Assembly: GCF_008802365.1 (NCBI RefSeq)
Contig: NZ_VZQZ01000003.1
Coordinates: 62,001 to 126,000, forward strand
Length of the DNA stretch: 64,000 nt
Reading direction: 5' to 3'
DNA from: Oryzomonas japonica
Lineage (GTDB): Bacteria; Desulfobacterota; Desulfuromonadia; Geobacterales; Pseudopelobacteraceae
Positions 26,375-35,051 of the stretch are shown here, piece after piece. The translations under genes and the position numbers were made by a program. Numbering within the stretch: the stretch's first letter is position 1; each line of letters opens with the position of its first letter. The notes beneath the pieces were generated by a model that searched no databases, was not told the DNA's origin, and saw nothing but the letters and a program-made list of their open reading frames with translations.

Positions 26375-27117
26375 ATTCCCAGATTGGTTGCCAGTTTCCG
26401 GTTGTTGTCATCCAGAAAACGGTTCTGGAAGATGGCGTCGTCTCCGAATACCGTAAACTCGCCTTTTCCCAGGGGCCCCATGACGATGACCGCGAAGGCG
26501 CCCACGGCGTCCCCCTTGGACAGAACCTTGTCGCCGTTCAGGTCAACCCAGGCCTCGGGCGAGGTGCGGGCGATGGCGCTGGATGACGTGCCGGGCCTGA
26601 TGGCCCAGACGCCATAGGCCGAGAAGCTGCTGACCCCCGAGAAGAGGGGATTTGGGGAAAGGTCGGTGACGCGGAAGTTGAGGTCGCTATCGATGACGTT
26701 TTGGCGCTCATGCAGGACCGAGTTGGAAAAATCGATTCCCAGCCGGGCCAGCAGGTTGCCCAGGGGAGGGGCTATGTGCAGCATGACGGCCAATCTCCCC
26801 CCGTTCTGCACAAAACGGGCAACCGCCTCGACCTCCTCCGGCTGGAGCGGTTTGAAAGCGCCGGATATGACCAACCCGGCTGCGCCCTTGAGGAGCTCGT
26901 CGCTCAGGGGGGCTGTGGTCGTCGTGATGGTAGCGCCGGAGGCCCGCAGGGTGTCGGCCAGCTTTGAGAGTTGGAGTTCCCCCGGGTCGCCGGTCGTAAA
27001 ACGCTGACCGTGCCCCTGGTCGAAAATGACGGTCGGGGGCACCACTGCGGCAAACGATGGTAAAACGGTCAGAATCAGTGCGAATATGAGGCTAAGTGTG
27101 AGTGTCGTTTTGCTCAT
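26356..27117 (-). CDS. Exported DUF4350/GATase-like protein
   Basis: 253 residues with a signal peptide (about 1-23, ending SFA) and a fold like class I glutamine amidotransferase: VIFDQGHGQRF, LVISGAFKPLQPEEVEAV and FVQNGGRLAVMLHI. The catalytic cysteine of active amidotransferases is missing (GAF instead), so it is probably a binding or structural protein. Function unknown. Begins the unit with the hydrolase. Confidence 0.68.
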   Translation of the reverse strand: MSKTTLTLSLIFALILTVLPSFAAVVPPTVIFDQGHGQRFTTGDPGELQLSKLADTLRASGATITTTTAPLSDELLKGAAGLVISGAFKPLQPEEVEAVARFVQNGGRLAVMLHIAPPLGNLLARLGIDFSNSVLHERQNVIDSDLNFRVTDLSPNPLFSGVSSFSAYGVWAIRPGTSSSAIARTSPEAWVDLNGDKVLSKGDAVGAFAVIVMGPLGKGEFTVFGDDAIFQNRFLDDNNRKLATNLGIWLTRH

Positions 27118-27283
27118 TCAGGGAATTCCTCCTATGAAACAAGACGTTGTAGGTCTTTTATAGGTCCTGGCCAATAATTTTGCAAGAATTTCTTTTCCTG
27201 ACTCCGCCGGGTGTGGTAAGTGACATAGGAACGCATTGCTTCCGTTCGATCAGGTGACAAATCACATGAAAAGGAGATTATGG

Positions 27284-27658
27284 ATGGACGCCAAGAAACC
27301 CGAGATCACCTTCAAGTATATCTTTAACTACGGATACAACCCAACCTATGTCAATGGTGCCCAGGGGGGCTTCTCGCCCCGCGGCGAAATGGTGATACAC
27401 TTTTATCTGGAACGCCAGCCCCTGCCCGAGTCGATCAGCCACGAGATTACCCCCGAAGGCGCCATCGGCCGGGAAGTCGCCGTTGAGCCCGAGGGGCTGA
27501 ACAACAGCATGGTGCGTTTTATCGATACCGGTGTGGCGATGAGCTATGAAAACGCCCGTGTCTTCCACGCCTGGCTGGGGGACAAGCTGAAAGAGATGGA
27601 GGAGTTGCATAAGCTGCGCAATGCGTTTGAGAGCACTCCCACCGGCGGACAGGCATAG
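27284..27658 (+). CDS. Conserved hypothetical protein
   Basis: 124 residues, soluble, no signal peptide. It contains YGYNPTYVNGAQGGFSPRGE and MVIHFYLERQPLPESISHEI followed by a C-terminal coiled-coil-like helix (about 90-118). I suspect relation to DUF3467, but not securely. The ATG at 27284 follows AAGGAG by seven bases; an upstream ATG-like start at 27236 would add 16 residues. Followed by a DUF3108 gene 60 bases on. Confidence 0.68.
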   Translation: MDAKKPEITFKYIFNYGYNPTYVNGAQGGFSPRGEMVIHFYLERQPLPESISHEITPEGAIGREVAVEPEGLNNSMVRFIDTGVAMSYENARVFHAWLGDKLKEMEELHKLRNAFESTPTGGQA

Positions 27659-27718
27659 TGTGTCCCGATGCGGCGAACCGAACGCACGGGAGACAGGAGA
27701 CGAAAGTGGGGTCGGGCA

Positions 27719-28486
27719 ATGAATAAACCGGCGAGTGTCGTTTTCCTGATGGTGATGCTGGCACTCTGCGCAGGGCTGGTGGTCGTGCCTCGTTCTGTAT
27801 CGGCTTTTCCGATGCCGGAACGCTTGGAGTTCGAGATTTCCTACACCGGCATCCCGGCTGGCCGGGCGGTGCAGGAGGTAACCCTCGAAGGCAGCGAGGT
27901 GCATATCGTATCCACCGCCAAATCCGCCGATTGGCTGAGGGTCTTTTTTCCGGTGGAAGACCGGATAGAATCGGTGCTGATTTCTGGTTCGCCGCCCCTC
28001 TATATCGGGGTCCCCCGGTTGTATCGCGAACGTATCCGCGAGGGGTGGACCCGCTTCCAGAAGGATGCGGTCTTCGACCGCCGGAAGCTCGAGGTCCGCA
28101 CCAAGGACCTGTTGAAGAACAGTGAAACAACCAAGAGCATCACGAGGCGGACCTACGACACCCTGTCCAGCTTTTTCTATTTTCGTTCCATCCCGCTCCA
28201 GGTGGGCACGTCCTACTATATCGATATATTCGATTGCAAAAAGCTTTGGAACACGGAAGTGCGGGTTCTGCGCCGGGAAGTGATCGAGACCCCCCTGGGG
28301 AGGTTCAAGACGGTGGTGATCAAGCCGCTGCTCAAGTCGGAGGGAATCTTTGCCCGCACCGGGGATATGTACATCTGGCTGACGGACGATGACCGCCGCA
28401 TACCGGTACTGATGAAATCCAAGGTCAAGATCGGCAGCATCACCGCCACCCTGGTGGGCGGAAACTACTGGCCAAATAAGAAGTAG
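27719..28486 (+). CDS. DUF3108 periplasmic protein
   Basis: 255 residues with a signal peptide (about 1-29, ending VSAFP) and a DUF3108 domain: [40 protein letters not shown] and the end [20 protein letters not shown], which alternates strands as in lipocalin-like outer-surface proteins. Function unknown; some relatives are near LPS or outer-membrane genes. The ATG at 27719 is chosen for the signal peptide; an earlier ATG at 27668 would add an Arg-rich stretch of 17 residues. Confidence 0.75.
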   Translation: MNKPASVVFLMVMLALCAGLVVVPRSVSAFPMPERLEFEISYTGIPAGRAVQEVTLEGSEVHIVSTAKSADWLRVFFPVEDRIESVLISGSPPLYIGVPRLYRERIREGWTRFQKDAVFDRRKLEVRTKDLLKNSETTKSITRRTYDTLSSFFYFRSIPLQVGTSYYIDIFDCKKLWNTEVRVLRREVIETPLGRFKTVVIKPLLKSEGIFARTGDMYIWLTDDDRRIPVLMKSKVKIGSITATLVGGNYWPNKK

Positions 28487-28560
28487 CTATAAATAAGATG
28501 GCTTTTATTGGTTTTACCGATTTCAATACGAGGAAACATTTTCCACAAGGAGCAGCAATC

Positions 28561-29682
28561 ATGGGCATATTCGGAGGTACGAACAAACGGGAGATTGAAG
28601 CAAAGGACGCGGAAATCTCCAAGCTGGAACAGATGATGGACAATGTGGACAACATCGTCATGCTCTGTGACACGACGACCGATAACAAGATCTTCTACAT
28701 GAACAGGAGGGCAAAGGAATTGCTCAGCCGGCACCGCAGTGAACTCAACGCCGGGTTGGGCGGGGCCGATGCGGGCAATGCCTTCGGCAATTCCATCCAT
28801 CAGTACCACAAGGACCCGTCCCGCATCCGCCGCTTGTTCGGCAATCCCCGGACGGATTTGCCCCACACCGCCGAGATACCCATCGGCAGCGTCACCCTGC
28901 GGACGACGGCCTACCCTGTTTGGGATAGCCAGGATTCCTCCAAGGTTTTGTGTTATATGGCCTGCTGGAGCGACATCACGGCCGAGAAGGCGGTGGTGGA
29001 ACATCAGCGCAGGGAGATCGAGCGCAAGAACTACCTGGAGACCAGGGTCGAGCAGATCGCCACGGCCATGGAAGAGATGAGCATGACCGTCAACGAGGTG
29101 GCCCGCAACACGACCAATGCCTCGGATTCGGCCGCCAACGTCGCCGCAAATGCCTACGATGGGCAGAAGATCGTCAACCAGGCGGTCAGGGAGATGCAGA
29201 AGGTGGCAGAGATCGTCCGCAGTTCGGCCGCCATCGTCGGCGACCTGGGGGCGAAATCGGAAAAGATCAGCGAGTTTGTCACGGTGATCAATGAAATAGC
29301 CGAGCAAACCAACCTGCTGGCCCTCAACGCGGCCATCGAAGCGGCCCGCGCCGGTGAACAAGGCCGAGGGTTCGCCGTCGTGGCCGACGAGGTCCGCCGC
29401 CTGGCGGATCGTACCATGGCTTCCACCAAGAAGATCGGCGCCATGGTCGCGGAGATTCAGACCGGAGCCGCTGAGGCGGTGGAGTCCATCGAAAAGGGGA
29501 AGAACGAGGCGGAAGGGAGTGAGCGCCTTTCCAAGCATGTGGAGGAATCCTTGAATGGGATCGTCATTTCCATCGACCAGATCAAGGACGTGATCTCCCA
29601 GATTGCCACCGCATCCGAGGAGCAGGCTGCCACGGCAACGGTCATTGCCGGCAATCTCGAAGAAATTTCCCACGGGGGGTGA
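28561..29682 (+). CDS. Soluble methyl-accepting chemotaxis protein with PAS-like N-terminus
   Basis: 373 residues, no membrane helix. A short coiled-coil (about 10-30) precedes a PAS-like sensor (about 28-155; [20 protein letters not shown] and [16 protein letters not shown]), and then the receptor signalling domain with the hairpin tip [20 protein letters not shown] and [24 protein letters not shown] precedes the ATG. The end (EEISHGG) is a little shorter than usual chemoreceptors and falls at a run of six G; the other frames do not continue the domain, so I take it as a real end. The signal sensed is unknown. Confidence 0.88.
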   Translation: MGIFGGTNKREIEAKDAEISKLEQMMDNVDNIVMLCDTTTDNKIFYMNRRAKELLSRHRSELNAGLGGADAGNAFGNSIHQYHKDPSRIRRLFGNPRTDLPHTAEIPIGSVTLRTTAYPVWDSQDSSKVLCYMACWSDITAEKAVVEHQRREIERKNYLETRVEQIATAMEEMSMTVNEVARNTTNASDSAANVAANAYDGQKIVNQAVREMQKVAEIVRSSAAIVGDLGAKSEKISEFVTVINEIAEQTNLLALNAAIEAARAGEQGRGFAVVADEVRRLADRTMASTKKIGAMVAEIQTGAAEAVESIEKGKNEAEGSERLSKHVEESLNGIVISIDQIKDVISQIATASEEQAATATVIAGNLEEISHGG

Positions 29683-29856
29683 TGCCGTCCCCCGGCACCC
29701 CGACGCATCGCAGCCGCTCGGCAGAACAGAGCGCCGTCGTCTTGTTGGTTGGGAAGTGACCGCAAATATGGAAGATGCACGAAGACGACGTACCTGATAT
29801 ACGAGATAAATACACGTATACAAGGGAAGGTCCGAAGGCCGCTCTTTTTGTTTATG

Positions 29857-29882
29857 AACTCCCCGGGTAATCCCGGGGAGTT
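29857..29882 (+). terminator. Terminator after the chemoreceptor gene
   Basis: AACTCCCCGGG pairs with CCCGGGGAGTT around a short loop, followed by TTCTGTTTT. The 330 bases between the chemoreceptor and the Rrf2 gene hold this terminator and the Rrf2 operator; I saw no gene. Confidence 0.85.
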
Positions 29883-29991
29883 TCTGTTTTAGCGGCACTG
29901 TCGGGGAAGGGATGCTGCGCGTATGGCGCGGGAGGAGTGGCCCGCTTGCGTCCTTGGAGAGGCTATCGAGATAATGCTTGTTTTTTTATTC

Positions 29992-30010
29992 TGTTACTAA
30001 TATAGTAACA
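29992..30010. promoter_or_regulatory. Perfect inverted repeat, likely Rrf2 operator
   Basis: TGTTACTA-ATA-TAGTAACA is an exact palindrome with 8-base arms that ends two bases before the Rrf2 ATG. Position and symmetry point to autoregulation by the Rrf2 protein. It leaves no space for a Shine-Dalgarno sequence. Confidence 0.7.
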
Positions 30011-30012
30011 AT

Positions 30013-30432
30013 ATGTCGAACAACACGCAATTCTCCATAGCGGTGCATATCATGACCGGGCTTGGTTACAAGGATGGGGCGGACATGACCTCCAGCAGCC
30101 TGGCGAGGAGCGTTAATACGTGCCCCAGTTTTGTTCGGCGAGTTCTTTCTAAATTATCCAAGGCGGGGCTGGTGCATACGACCACCGGCAAGGCGGGGGC
30201 TTGTACGCTGGCCAAAAAGGCGAGTGAGATATCGTTGTTTGATATTTACGAGGCGGTGGATGCGCCGAAAGCCTTTTCAATCCATGGCTATGACGTCCAA
30301 AAACCATGTCCCGTGAGTTGTAATATCAAGGCTGCCCTGGAGAGGGTCTTGGAAAAGACGCAGCTATCGGTTGAGGAGAGTCTGAAGAGCATTACGCTTG
30401 AAGAAGTCGTTTCAGATGTTAAGAGTGTGTGA
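30013..30432 (+). CDS. Rrf2-family regulator (YwnA-like)
   Basis: 139 residues: winged helix at about 1-75 (SIAVHIMTGLGYKDGADMTS and CPSFVRRVLSKLSKAGLVHT), then a dimer helix. The iron-sulfur type Cys triplet of IscR/NsrR is not seen; two cysteines occur in KPCPVSCNIK, as in YwnA/CymR-like members. Start codon has no ribosome site and follows the palindrome directly; translation may be leaderless. The tail lies in front of a structured leader and a tiny ORF with a terminator that may share its transcript. Confidence 0.82.
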   Translation: MSNNTQFSIAVHIMTGLGYKDGADMTSSSLARSVNTCPSFVRRVLSKLSKAGLVHTTTGKAGACTLAKKASEISLFDIYEAVDAPKAFSIHGYDVQKPCPVSCNIKAALERVLEKTQLSVEESLKSITLEEVVSDVKSV

Positions 30433-30486
30433 TGCTTTTCGGCATAAATTGTGACGTTAAAGGTAACAATTTGGGGAAATTCACCA

Positions 30487-30600
30487 TGCCTTGGTGTGTC
30501 GCAACGAGCCTTTCCCTCTTCGCGGTGGCCAGTGGTCACCGGCGGAGGTGAGCTGGGAATTAAGCCTGCAGGCTTGATTCCAAATCCGAGAGAAAGGAGG
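30487..30600 (+). other. Structured leader RNA before the 20-codon ORF
   Basis: Contains three hairpins: CACCATGCCTTGGTG near 30482, GGTGGCCAGTGGTCACC at 30524-30540, and a strong GGAAT-AAGCCTGCAGGCTT-ATTCC stem at 30556-30581. It ends with AAAGGAGG. I do not recognise a known riboswitch class in it. Confidence 0.5.
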
Positions 30601-30607
30601 AACAGCC

Positions 30608-30670
30608 ATGTTTACCGAACGTTTCAGGATTCGCCCCGTATCGCATTGTAAAGAAGGTTGCATACGCTAG
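30608..30670 (+). CDS. Candidate 20-codon leader-like ORF
   Basis: MFTERFRIRPVSHCKEGCIR, with AAAGGAGG ending seven bases before the ATG, an excellent site. The stop codon TAG overlaps the first of two hairpins. Two cysteine codons lie just before the stop. The product has no signal or membrane helix and looks more like a regulatory leader than a functional protein. There is no gene downstream on this strand for 650 bases. Confidence 0.5.
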   Translation: MFTERFRIRPVSHCKEGCIR

Positions 30671-30735
30671 CCTGCCGCTCTCCGCGGCAGGCGCTTCCCG
30701 ATCCCCCTGCCGTTCCTGCGGCAGGGGGATTTTTC
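30670..30735 (+). terminator. Tandem hairpins and terminator, attenuator-like
   Basis: First hairpin GCCTGCCG/CGGCAGGC at 30670-30692; second, ATCCCCCTGCCG/CGGCAGGGGGAT at 30701-30730, followed by TTTTTCGTT, a strong terminator. Both hairpins contain CTGCCG/CGGCAG, so they can exchange strands, as in transcription attenuators. Confidence 0.78.
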
Positions 30736-30799
30736 GTTCGGCAACGGGCACCACGTTTCTGTCGGAAGGTGTCTCGGAGGAGTGCTCTCCCCGTGACGG

Positions 30800-31147
30800 C
30801 TACTTCACAATCGGTCTGCCCAACTCCTTGGCCGCGTTCTCCACGGTTCCCAGATTGATGATGTCCTCATAGCCGGCCTTCTTCAGCACATCGAAGGCAA
30901 GGGCGGTTCTTCGGCCGGTGCGGCAATAGAGATAGATTCTGGTCCTTTTATCCCCTGTCACCGTACCGATATCTTTCCCGATCCGCTCCAGGGGGATCAG
31001 CCGCGCCCCTTCCACATGCCCCGTATTCCATTCCGCTTCGGTCCTGACGTCGATAACCATGGATTCCTTGCCGGCACCAAAGGCCGTTGCGACGTAGAAC
31101 GCCAGCACGAACGCCAGGTACAGAAACATGATTTTTGCCATTTTCAT
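30800..31147 (-). CDS. Exported rhodanese-like protein
   Basis: 115 residues with a signal peptide (about 1-22) and one rhodanese domain, MVIDVRTEAEWNTGHVEGAR and the active-site loop YLYCRTGRRTALAF, with Cys followed by RTGRR, as in PspE. Likely moves sulfane sulfur in the periplasm. AGGAGG is upstream (11-base spacing to the first ATG, less to a second ATG two codons later). Transcribed toward the attenuator-like unit. Confidence 0.85.
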   Translation of the reverse strand: MKMAKIMFLYLAFVLAFYVATAFGAGKESMVIDVRTEAEWNTGHVEGARLIPLERIGKDIGTVTGDKRTRIYLYCRTGRRTALAFDVLKKAGYEDIINLGTVENAAKELGRPIVK

Positions 31148-31322
31148 TGTACTATTCACCTCCTGAATCTGCTCTGACAGTCGTTTGCATCCTGCGAACC
31201 ATTGTAGCCACAAAAGACCCAATAATTCAATAGGCGCAGGAAAACGTTAAACAGGGGGCTCTATCCAGATACAAATGGAGTATACTCTAACCATGAATGA
31301 ATGTCTGTTGAGGAGTTCAGCC

Positions 31323-31574
31323 ATGACAATCGAAATGAGAAAAACGCGGGCAAAGATACTGAAACGGATATTGAATGCCCTGACGGTAGAGATCAGCGAA
31401 CTCAAGGCGCGGGGAGAATCTGACACCGAAGAGCTTGACCTCGCTCGGAACGCGATCACGAAATTTTGCGACAAGCTGTGGCCCCTGTCCCTGGATGCCG
31501 TCAAGATCAGGCACGCCCACTACGGCACCAAGGGGCATCACCACCCTGCCCACCCCATGATGCGCGCCGCATGA
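31323..31574 (+). CDS. Hypothetical protein
   Basis: 83 residues, mostly helical, no known motif; it includes ILKRILNALTVEISELKARG and a His-rich tail HAHYGTKGHHHPAHP, which could bind metal. AGGAG seven bases before the ATG at 31323 supports the start; in-frame ATGs upstream at 31275 and 31293 lack one. No clear relation to neighbours. Confidence 0.5.
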   Translation: MTIEMRKTRAKILKRILNALTVEISELKARGESDTEELDLARNAITKFCDKLWPLSLDAVKIRHAHYGTKGHHHPAHPMMRAA

Positions 31575-31783
31575 TTGGGTGGGCAAGGTAACAGAAGGTG
31601 AACTGCGTCTGGTAATCTGCGGAGGCGGATCTTGGGCGTCTGGGCCGCCAGGTCGGTGAGGATGGTGCCGATGGCGCTGTTCATGGCCGGGAGTTGTGCG
31701 CCGGGCTTCCTCAGGCCGATCCAACTTCCATCTGATCACCGGGCATCCGACTTTTCCTCTCCTCTACGCGAATAGATTGCCGT

Positions 31784-32410
31784 CTATTCTCCATATTCCC
31801 TGAACGTATCCGCAAAATCGATGACGCACATGCTTCCAAAGCTCGGATGAGGGCCGCAGGCGACCCCGGCGGTCCTGAGAACCGCGCTGAAGGTGTTCTT
31901 GCGATGCCCCCGGTCCGGCACCCCGTCGTCGATGATCAATTGCATGACCATGTTCCGGGCCTCTGTGGGGCCATAGCCGATATTCTCGGCGATCTGCCGG
32001 CTCCATTTCCCGTGCCGGTCGACCCGCTCCCGCATGCCGTGACTCTCCAAGCCGGTGTGGCCCGTGGCGCCGGAGCGTCCCTGCTCCTCCGCCAGTTCGG
32101 CCGCTGCCGCTGCCAGCCCCGCCGACCAGGTAAGGGGCGGCTGGGGCTTCTGGCGGGAGAGGTATCGGATGGCCTCATCCACAGCCTTGACCCCTTCACG
32201 GGTCTGCATGCGGGTGTCGCTGCCCGGCAGCAGGAAATAGGTGCCCCGGAACCGGTTGCGGAACTCCCGCAGAAAGGCGGCATAGGTGCGCGGTGCGGTG
32301 CGGGCCAGGTTGATCTCTCCCAGAACCTGCCCGGCCAGGGTGTGATCCAGGGCAACTGCAGGGGGGGGCAGTGCCAGAAGCAGAAAGATGGCAGAACAAA
32401 GAAGTCTCAT
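31784..32410 (-). CDS. CAP/SCP-domain (YkwD-like) exported protein
   Basis: 208 residues with a signal peptide (about 1-20) and a CAP-superfamily domain: VLGEINLARTAPRTYAAFLR, the His-Glu pairs GHTGLESHGMRERVDRHG and AENIGYG, then DDGVPDRGHRKNTF. Such proteins are secreted and common in soil bacteria; the function is unknown. It is monocistronic. Confidence 0.85.
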   Translation of the reverse strand: MRLLCSAIFLLLALPPPAVALDHTLAGQVLGEINLARTAPRTYAAFLREFRNRFRGTYFLLPGSDTRMQTREGVKAVDEAIRYLSRQKPQPPLTWSAGLAAAAAELAEEQGRSGATGHTGLESHGMRERVDRHGKWSRQIAENIGYGPTEARNMVMQLIIDDGVPDRGHRKNTFSAVLRTAGVACGPHPSFGSMCVIDFADTFREYGE

Positions 32411-32757
32411 GTTTCGAAACCGCCGGTAAATATCATGGTGCTTTGGCTCAAATTATACTTCATCAAAAGAAAATAAACCCAAAAAACAAAAGATTATAGA
32501 GAACGGGACTTCATGCCGTTCTGTCCCTTATTCGAAAGAATGTAATAGTTATAGTTCCGTAGGCTTGCGAACAAGCTATTGAATCAATTGCCATAAGCGA
32601 CAAAAGTTGCAGACGCCTGTCGGATGTTTTTAATTGTAGTGTGGCGGGCGTATTGCTGGGTCTTGCTACGAGTGGCTATTTTTAGGGGAGGAGGTCCTTT
32701 TGCGGACCGCTGGCAGGGGGGATTCAGGCCGGGGGTAGCTCAGCAAACAGGGGCAAC
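32411..32757. other. AT-rich non-coding stretch
   Basis: About 350 bases between a CAP protein and the HNH nuclease. There is a weak hairpin near 32502-32522 (AACGG with CCGTT) and another at 32694-32711 (GGTCC/GGACC). No ORF with a ribosome site was found. Confidence 0.5.
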
Positions 32758-33072
32758 CTATTTGCTGAGATAGTCCCCCAGCAGATCCCGGCTGTGCTCG
32801 TCCTCGTGGCAGTGGGCGCACAGGTTTTCCCAGTTGCTGCCGTCGGCGGGGTTGTTGTTGTGGTTGCCGTCCTTGTGGTGGACGGTCAGCAGGTGCAGGT
32901 TGGCTTGGTCGAATTCCCGGCCGCATTTGGCGCAGATCGGGCCGTGGATCTTCAAGGACTTTGTCCGGTAGTTGGCGCTGCCCTCCGTTTGCCGCCGCAT
33001 GGCCTCGATGCGGGCTGCGGCTTCTGCTGCCGAGGGGAGCTTGACCGTGACCGGTCGTTTGGGGGGTGCCAT
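32758..33072 (-). CDS. HNH nuclease, YajD-like
   Basis: 104 residues. C-terminal HNH motif: ICAKCGREFDQ, LTVHHKDGNHNNNPADGSNW and LCAHCHEDEH, giving two CxxC zinc-ribbon pairs and the His/Asn/His catalytic set, as in YajD. Function in the cell is unclear; its relatives nick DNA. Downstream is AT-rich; upstream is a palindromic element. Confidence 0.86.
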   Translation of the reverse strand: MAPPKRPVTVKLPSAAEAAARIEAMRRQTEGSANYRTKSLKIHGPICAKCGREFDQANLHLLTVHHKDGNHNNNPADGSNWENLCAHCHEDEHSRDLLGDYLSK

Positions 33073-33113
33073 GGTGAAATTCCTTTCTCAAAAAATGTTT
33101 CGGCAACGGCTGG

Positions 33114-33212
33114 GCAAAAGTTCCGGATGCAAGGCGTGCGACCCCTGAAGCATGAGGCGTGCCCCTTGGTACGCCGCAGTGATAAAGGGGGTGTGTAACG
33201 CCGCAGACGGAC
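33114..33212 (-). repeat. Palindromic dispersed element, family II copy C
   Basis: On the minus strand it reads TCTGCGGCGTT, GCGGCGTACC, ACGCCTCATG and GCACGCCTTGCATCCGGA. It matches the element at 39528-39626 in order, with most differences in the middle. It separates cobC from the HNH gene. Confidence 0.72.
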
Positions 33213-33227
33213 TTATTGCCCGGCCGT

Positions 33228-33830
33228 TCACCCGTTCAGCAGCTTGACCGTGGCCCTGCCGTCGACATAGTAATCGATGATGTTCAGGCAGCCGTAGTTC
33301 TGCTCGATGTTGAACATCCCGGCGAACGGGGCGCCGATAGCGCTCAAGAGCACGATACGGTTGACCCCGCCGTGCCCCACCACCAGTATCTCCTGCCCCT
33401 TGTGGCGCTCCACGATCTCCCCGATGACCGGCATGACCCGCGCCTCCACATCCAGCAGGTTCTCGCCCCGGGGCACCCGGTAGTTGACCAGGTCGTTCAG
33501 CCGCGCCTGCCATTCCATGGGCCAGCGCTGGGCGATCTCCTTCCAGGTCAGGCCCTCCCAGTCGCCGATGTTCAGCTCCCGTAACTCCGGCCTCTTCACC
33601 GGTTCGATGCCGAACTGGCCGCAGATGATATCCGCGCCGATGGCGCAGCGGGACAGGTCGCTGGTGTAGCAGGCCGAGAGCGGTTTTCCGGCCAGGCGCT
33701 CCTTGAGAACATGGTACTGCTCCAGGCCGACATCGGTCAAGCCCACGTCGGTTTGGCCGTTGTAACGGGGCTGGTCGTGCCCTTCCACCTGGCCGTGGCG
33801 AATGAGGTAGATGCGGGTTGCCGGGGTCAT
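33228..33830 (-). CDS. cobC: Histidine phosphatase, probable alpha-ribazole phosphatase CobC
   Basis: 200 residues. The RHG motif YLIRHGQVEGH at residue 7 and the second histidine in LVVGHGGVNRIV identify a histidine phosphatase. At the end of the cobU-cobT-bzaF-PPC-cobS operon, removal of phosphate from the alpha-ribazole or cobamide 5'-phosphate is the expected job. It follows cobS by 36 bases. Other members act on phosphoglycerate, so the name rests on context. Confidence 0.86.
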   Translation of the reverse strand: MTPATRIYLIRHGQVEGHDQPRYNGQTDVGLTDVGLEQYHVLKERLAGKPLSACYTSDLSRCAIGADIICGQFGIEPVKRPELRELNIGDWEGLTWKEIAQRWPMEWQARLNDLVNYRVPRGENLLDVEARVMPVIGEIVERHKGQEILVVGHGGVNRIVLLSAIGAPFAGMFNIEQNYGCLNIIDYYVDGRATVKLLNG

Positions 33831-33866
33831 GTCTGTATGGTTCCTTTCAAAGGTAGTCCGGGGGGA

Positions 33867-34604
33867 TCAGGAAAACCTGATGGAGATGACCATCAGGGCC
33901 GCAATTTCGGCCAGTTCGCTGATGCAGCCCAGCACGTCGCCGGTCAGGCCGTCCAGCCGGCGCTGGAAGTAGCAGCGCAGCGCCACGGTCAACAGGATGA
34001 CGGCGACGTAGGCGGAGAGACCGGTAAGGGGCGGCAGGACAAATGCCGCTGCCAGGGTGAGGGCCAGGGCAGCAATCAGCCGCGCATTGCCGGTACCCTG
34101 GATAAAGACCGCGCCCAGCCCCTCCTTGCGGGCATGGCGGGCGCCGGTCATGGCGAGTACCTGGGCGCAGCGGGCCAGGGCCGGAAAGAATAGCAGGGCC
34201 TGCATCTTGATGCCGGCCGGCACCGCCAGCAGGGCCTGCCATTTCAGGAGCAGGTCGAGGACGATGCCGACGACGCCGACTGCGCCGACCCGGGAATCCT
34301 TCATGACCTCCAGGAAGCGTTCCCTGCCGCCCCGGGCCGCGATACCGTCGCAGACGTCGGCCAGGCCGTCCAGGTGCAGGGCGCCGGTCACGGCGGCCAG
34401 GGCGGTAACCAGCAGCGCGTCGGCCAGCGGCCGGGCCAGCCAAGGGGTGATCAGCCAGTTGAGCCCGGCCAGCAGGGCGCCGATGGTCAGCCCCACCAGG
34501 GGGAAGACCGCCGTGGAACGCCCCAGGTCCCGGGCCTCGCAATGCACCTTGAAAGGGAGTGGTATGATGGTCAGGAACTGAAAGGCGACAAGGTAGGGTT
34601 TCAT
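33867..34604 (-). CDS. cobS: Adenosylcobinamide-GDP ribazoletransferase CobS
   Basis: Joins adenosylcobinamide-GDP with alpha-ribazole(-phosphate), the last step of nucleotide-loop assembly; inner membrane. 245 residues with about seven helices and the signature ALHLDGLADVCDGIAA followed by FLEVMKDSRVGAVGVVGI. ATGA overlap with the PPC gene gives translational coupling. Confidence 0.95.
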   Translation of the reverse strand: MKPYLVAFQFLTIIPLPFKVHCEARDLGRSTAVFPLVGLTIGALLAGLNWLITPWLARPLADALLVTALAAVTGALHLDGLADVCDGIAARGGRERFLEVMKDSRVGAVGVVGIVLDLLLKWQALLAVPAGIKMQALLFFPALARCAQVLAMTGARHARKEGLGAVFIQGTGNARLIAALALTLAAAFVLPPLTGLSAYVAVILLTVALRCYFQRRLDGLTGDVLGCISELAEIAALMVISIRFS

Positions 34605-35023
34605 GGCGTTACTTCGACAGGAGAGGTGATGACCAGTTCCGCATAGCCGGTGGCGGTGTCGTGGCGGCGTGAGAAGCGCACGTCGGGCAGGATCGCCAGA
34701 ACGATCTCTGCCGTTGTCAGGACGATGCAGCCGTCCAGCAGGTGCCCGCCCAGCACGCGGCCGATGCTGTCGGCAAAGGCTATGTGCAGGTGCGGCCCCT
34801 GGGGGGAGAGGGTGCCGGAGAGGGAGACGATCTCCAGCGGCCCCTCGATGATGGTGCCGCCACCGTTGCCGGCCAGCCGCAGGGCTGCCCGGCTCAGGCA
34901 GCCGGCGCAGCTGAGCACGCAGGCTGCCGGCAGTTCCCGGTCCAGGAGCAGGCGGGATAAGGAGTTGCGAATGTCATCCCCCGGCCGGAGCCGTAACGAT
35001 AGCGATGTGATGGAACTGTACAC
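34601..35023 (-). CDS. PPC (DUF296) domain protein in cobamide operon
   Basis: 140 residues of the PPC/DUF296 fold: LRLRPGDDIRNSL, then ACVLSCAGCLSRAALRLAG, the strand pair EGPLEIVSLSGTLSPQGPHLH and VLGGHLLDGCIVLTTAEIVL. Single PPC proteins in bacteria have no fixed function; some bind metal or nucleotide. Its stop overlaps the cobS start by four bases, and it follows bzaF by 28 bases, so a link with cobamide synthesis is likely. The GTG start follows GGGA. Confidence 0.85.
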   Translation of the reverse strand: MYSSITSLSLRLRPGDDIRNSLSRLLLDRELPAACVLSCAGCLSRAALRLAGNGGGTIIEGPLEIVSLSGTLSPQGPHLHIAFADSIGRVLGGHLLDGCIVLTTAEIVLAILPDVRFSRRHDTATGYAELVITSPVEVTP

Positions 35024-35051
35024 GGTGTCTCTTTCCCTGCCGATGTGATCG

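Noticed and set aside
29640-29800. Possible frameshift at the GGGGGG run ending the chemoreceptor
   Set aside because: Neither shifted frame continues the receptor domain, so a real stop is simpler.
28465-29898. 477-codon minus-strand open frame
   Set aside because: Antisense to the chemoreceptor; composition of a complement frame.
30486-30551. 21-codon open frame starting MPWCVATSLS in the leader
   Set aside because: No ribosome site, and hairpins cover it.
31575-31783. Minus-strand frame NSAIGTILTDLAAQTP..., maybe a gene remnant
   Set aside because: Too short and without ribosome site or recognised family; cannot be told from chance.
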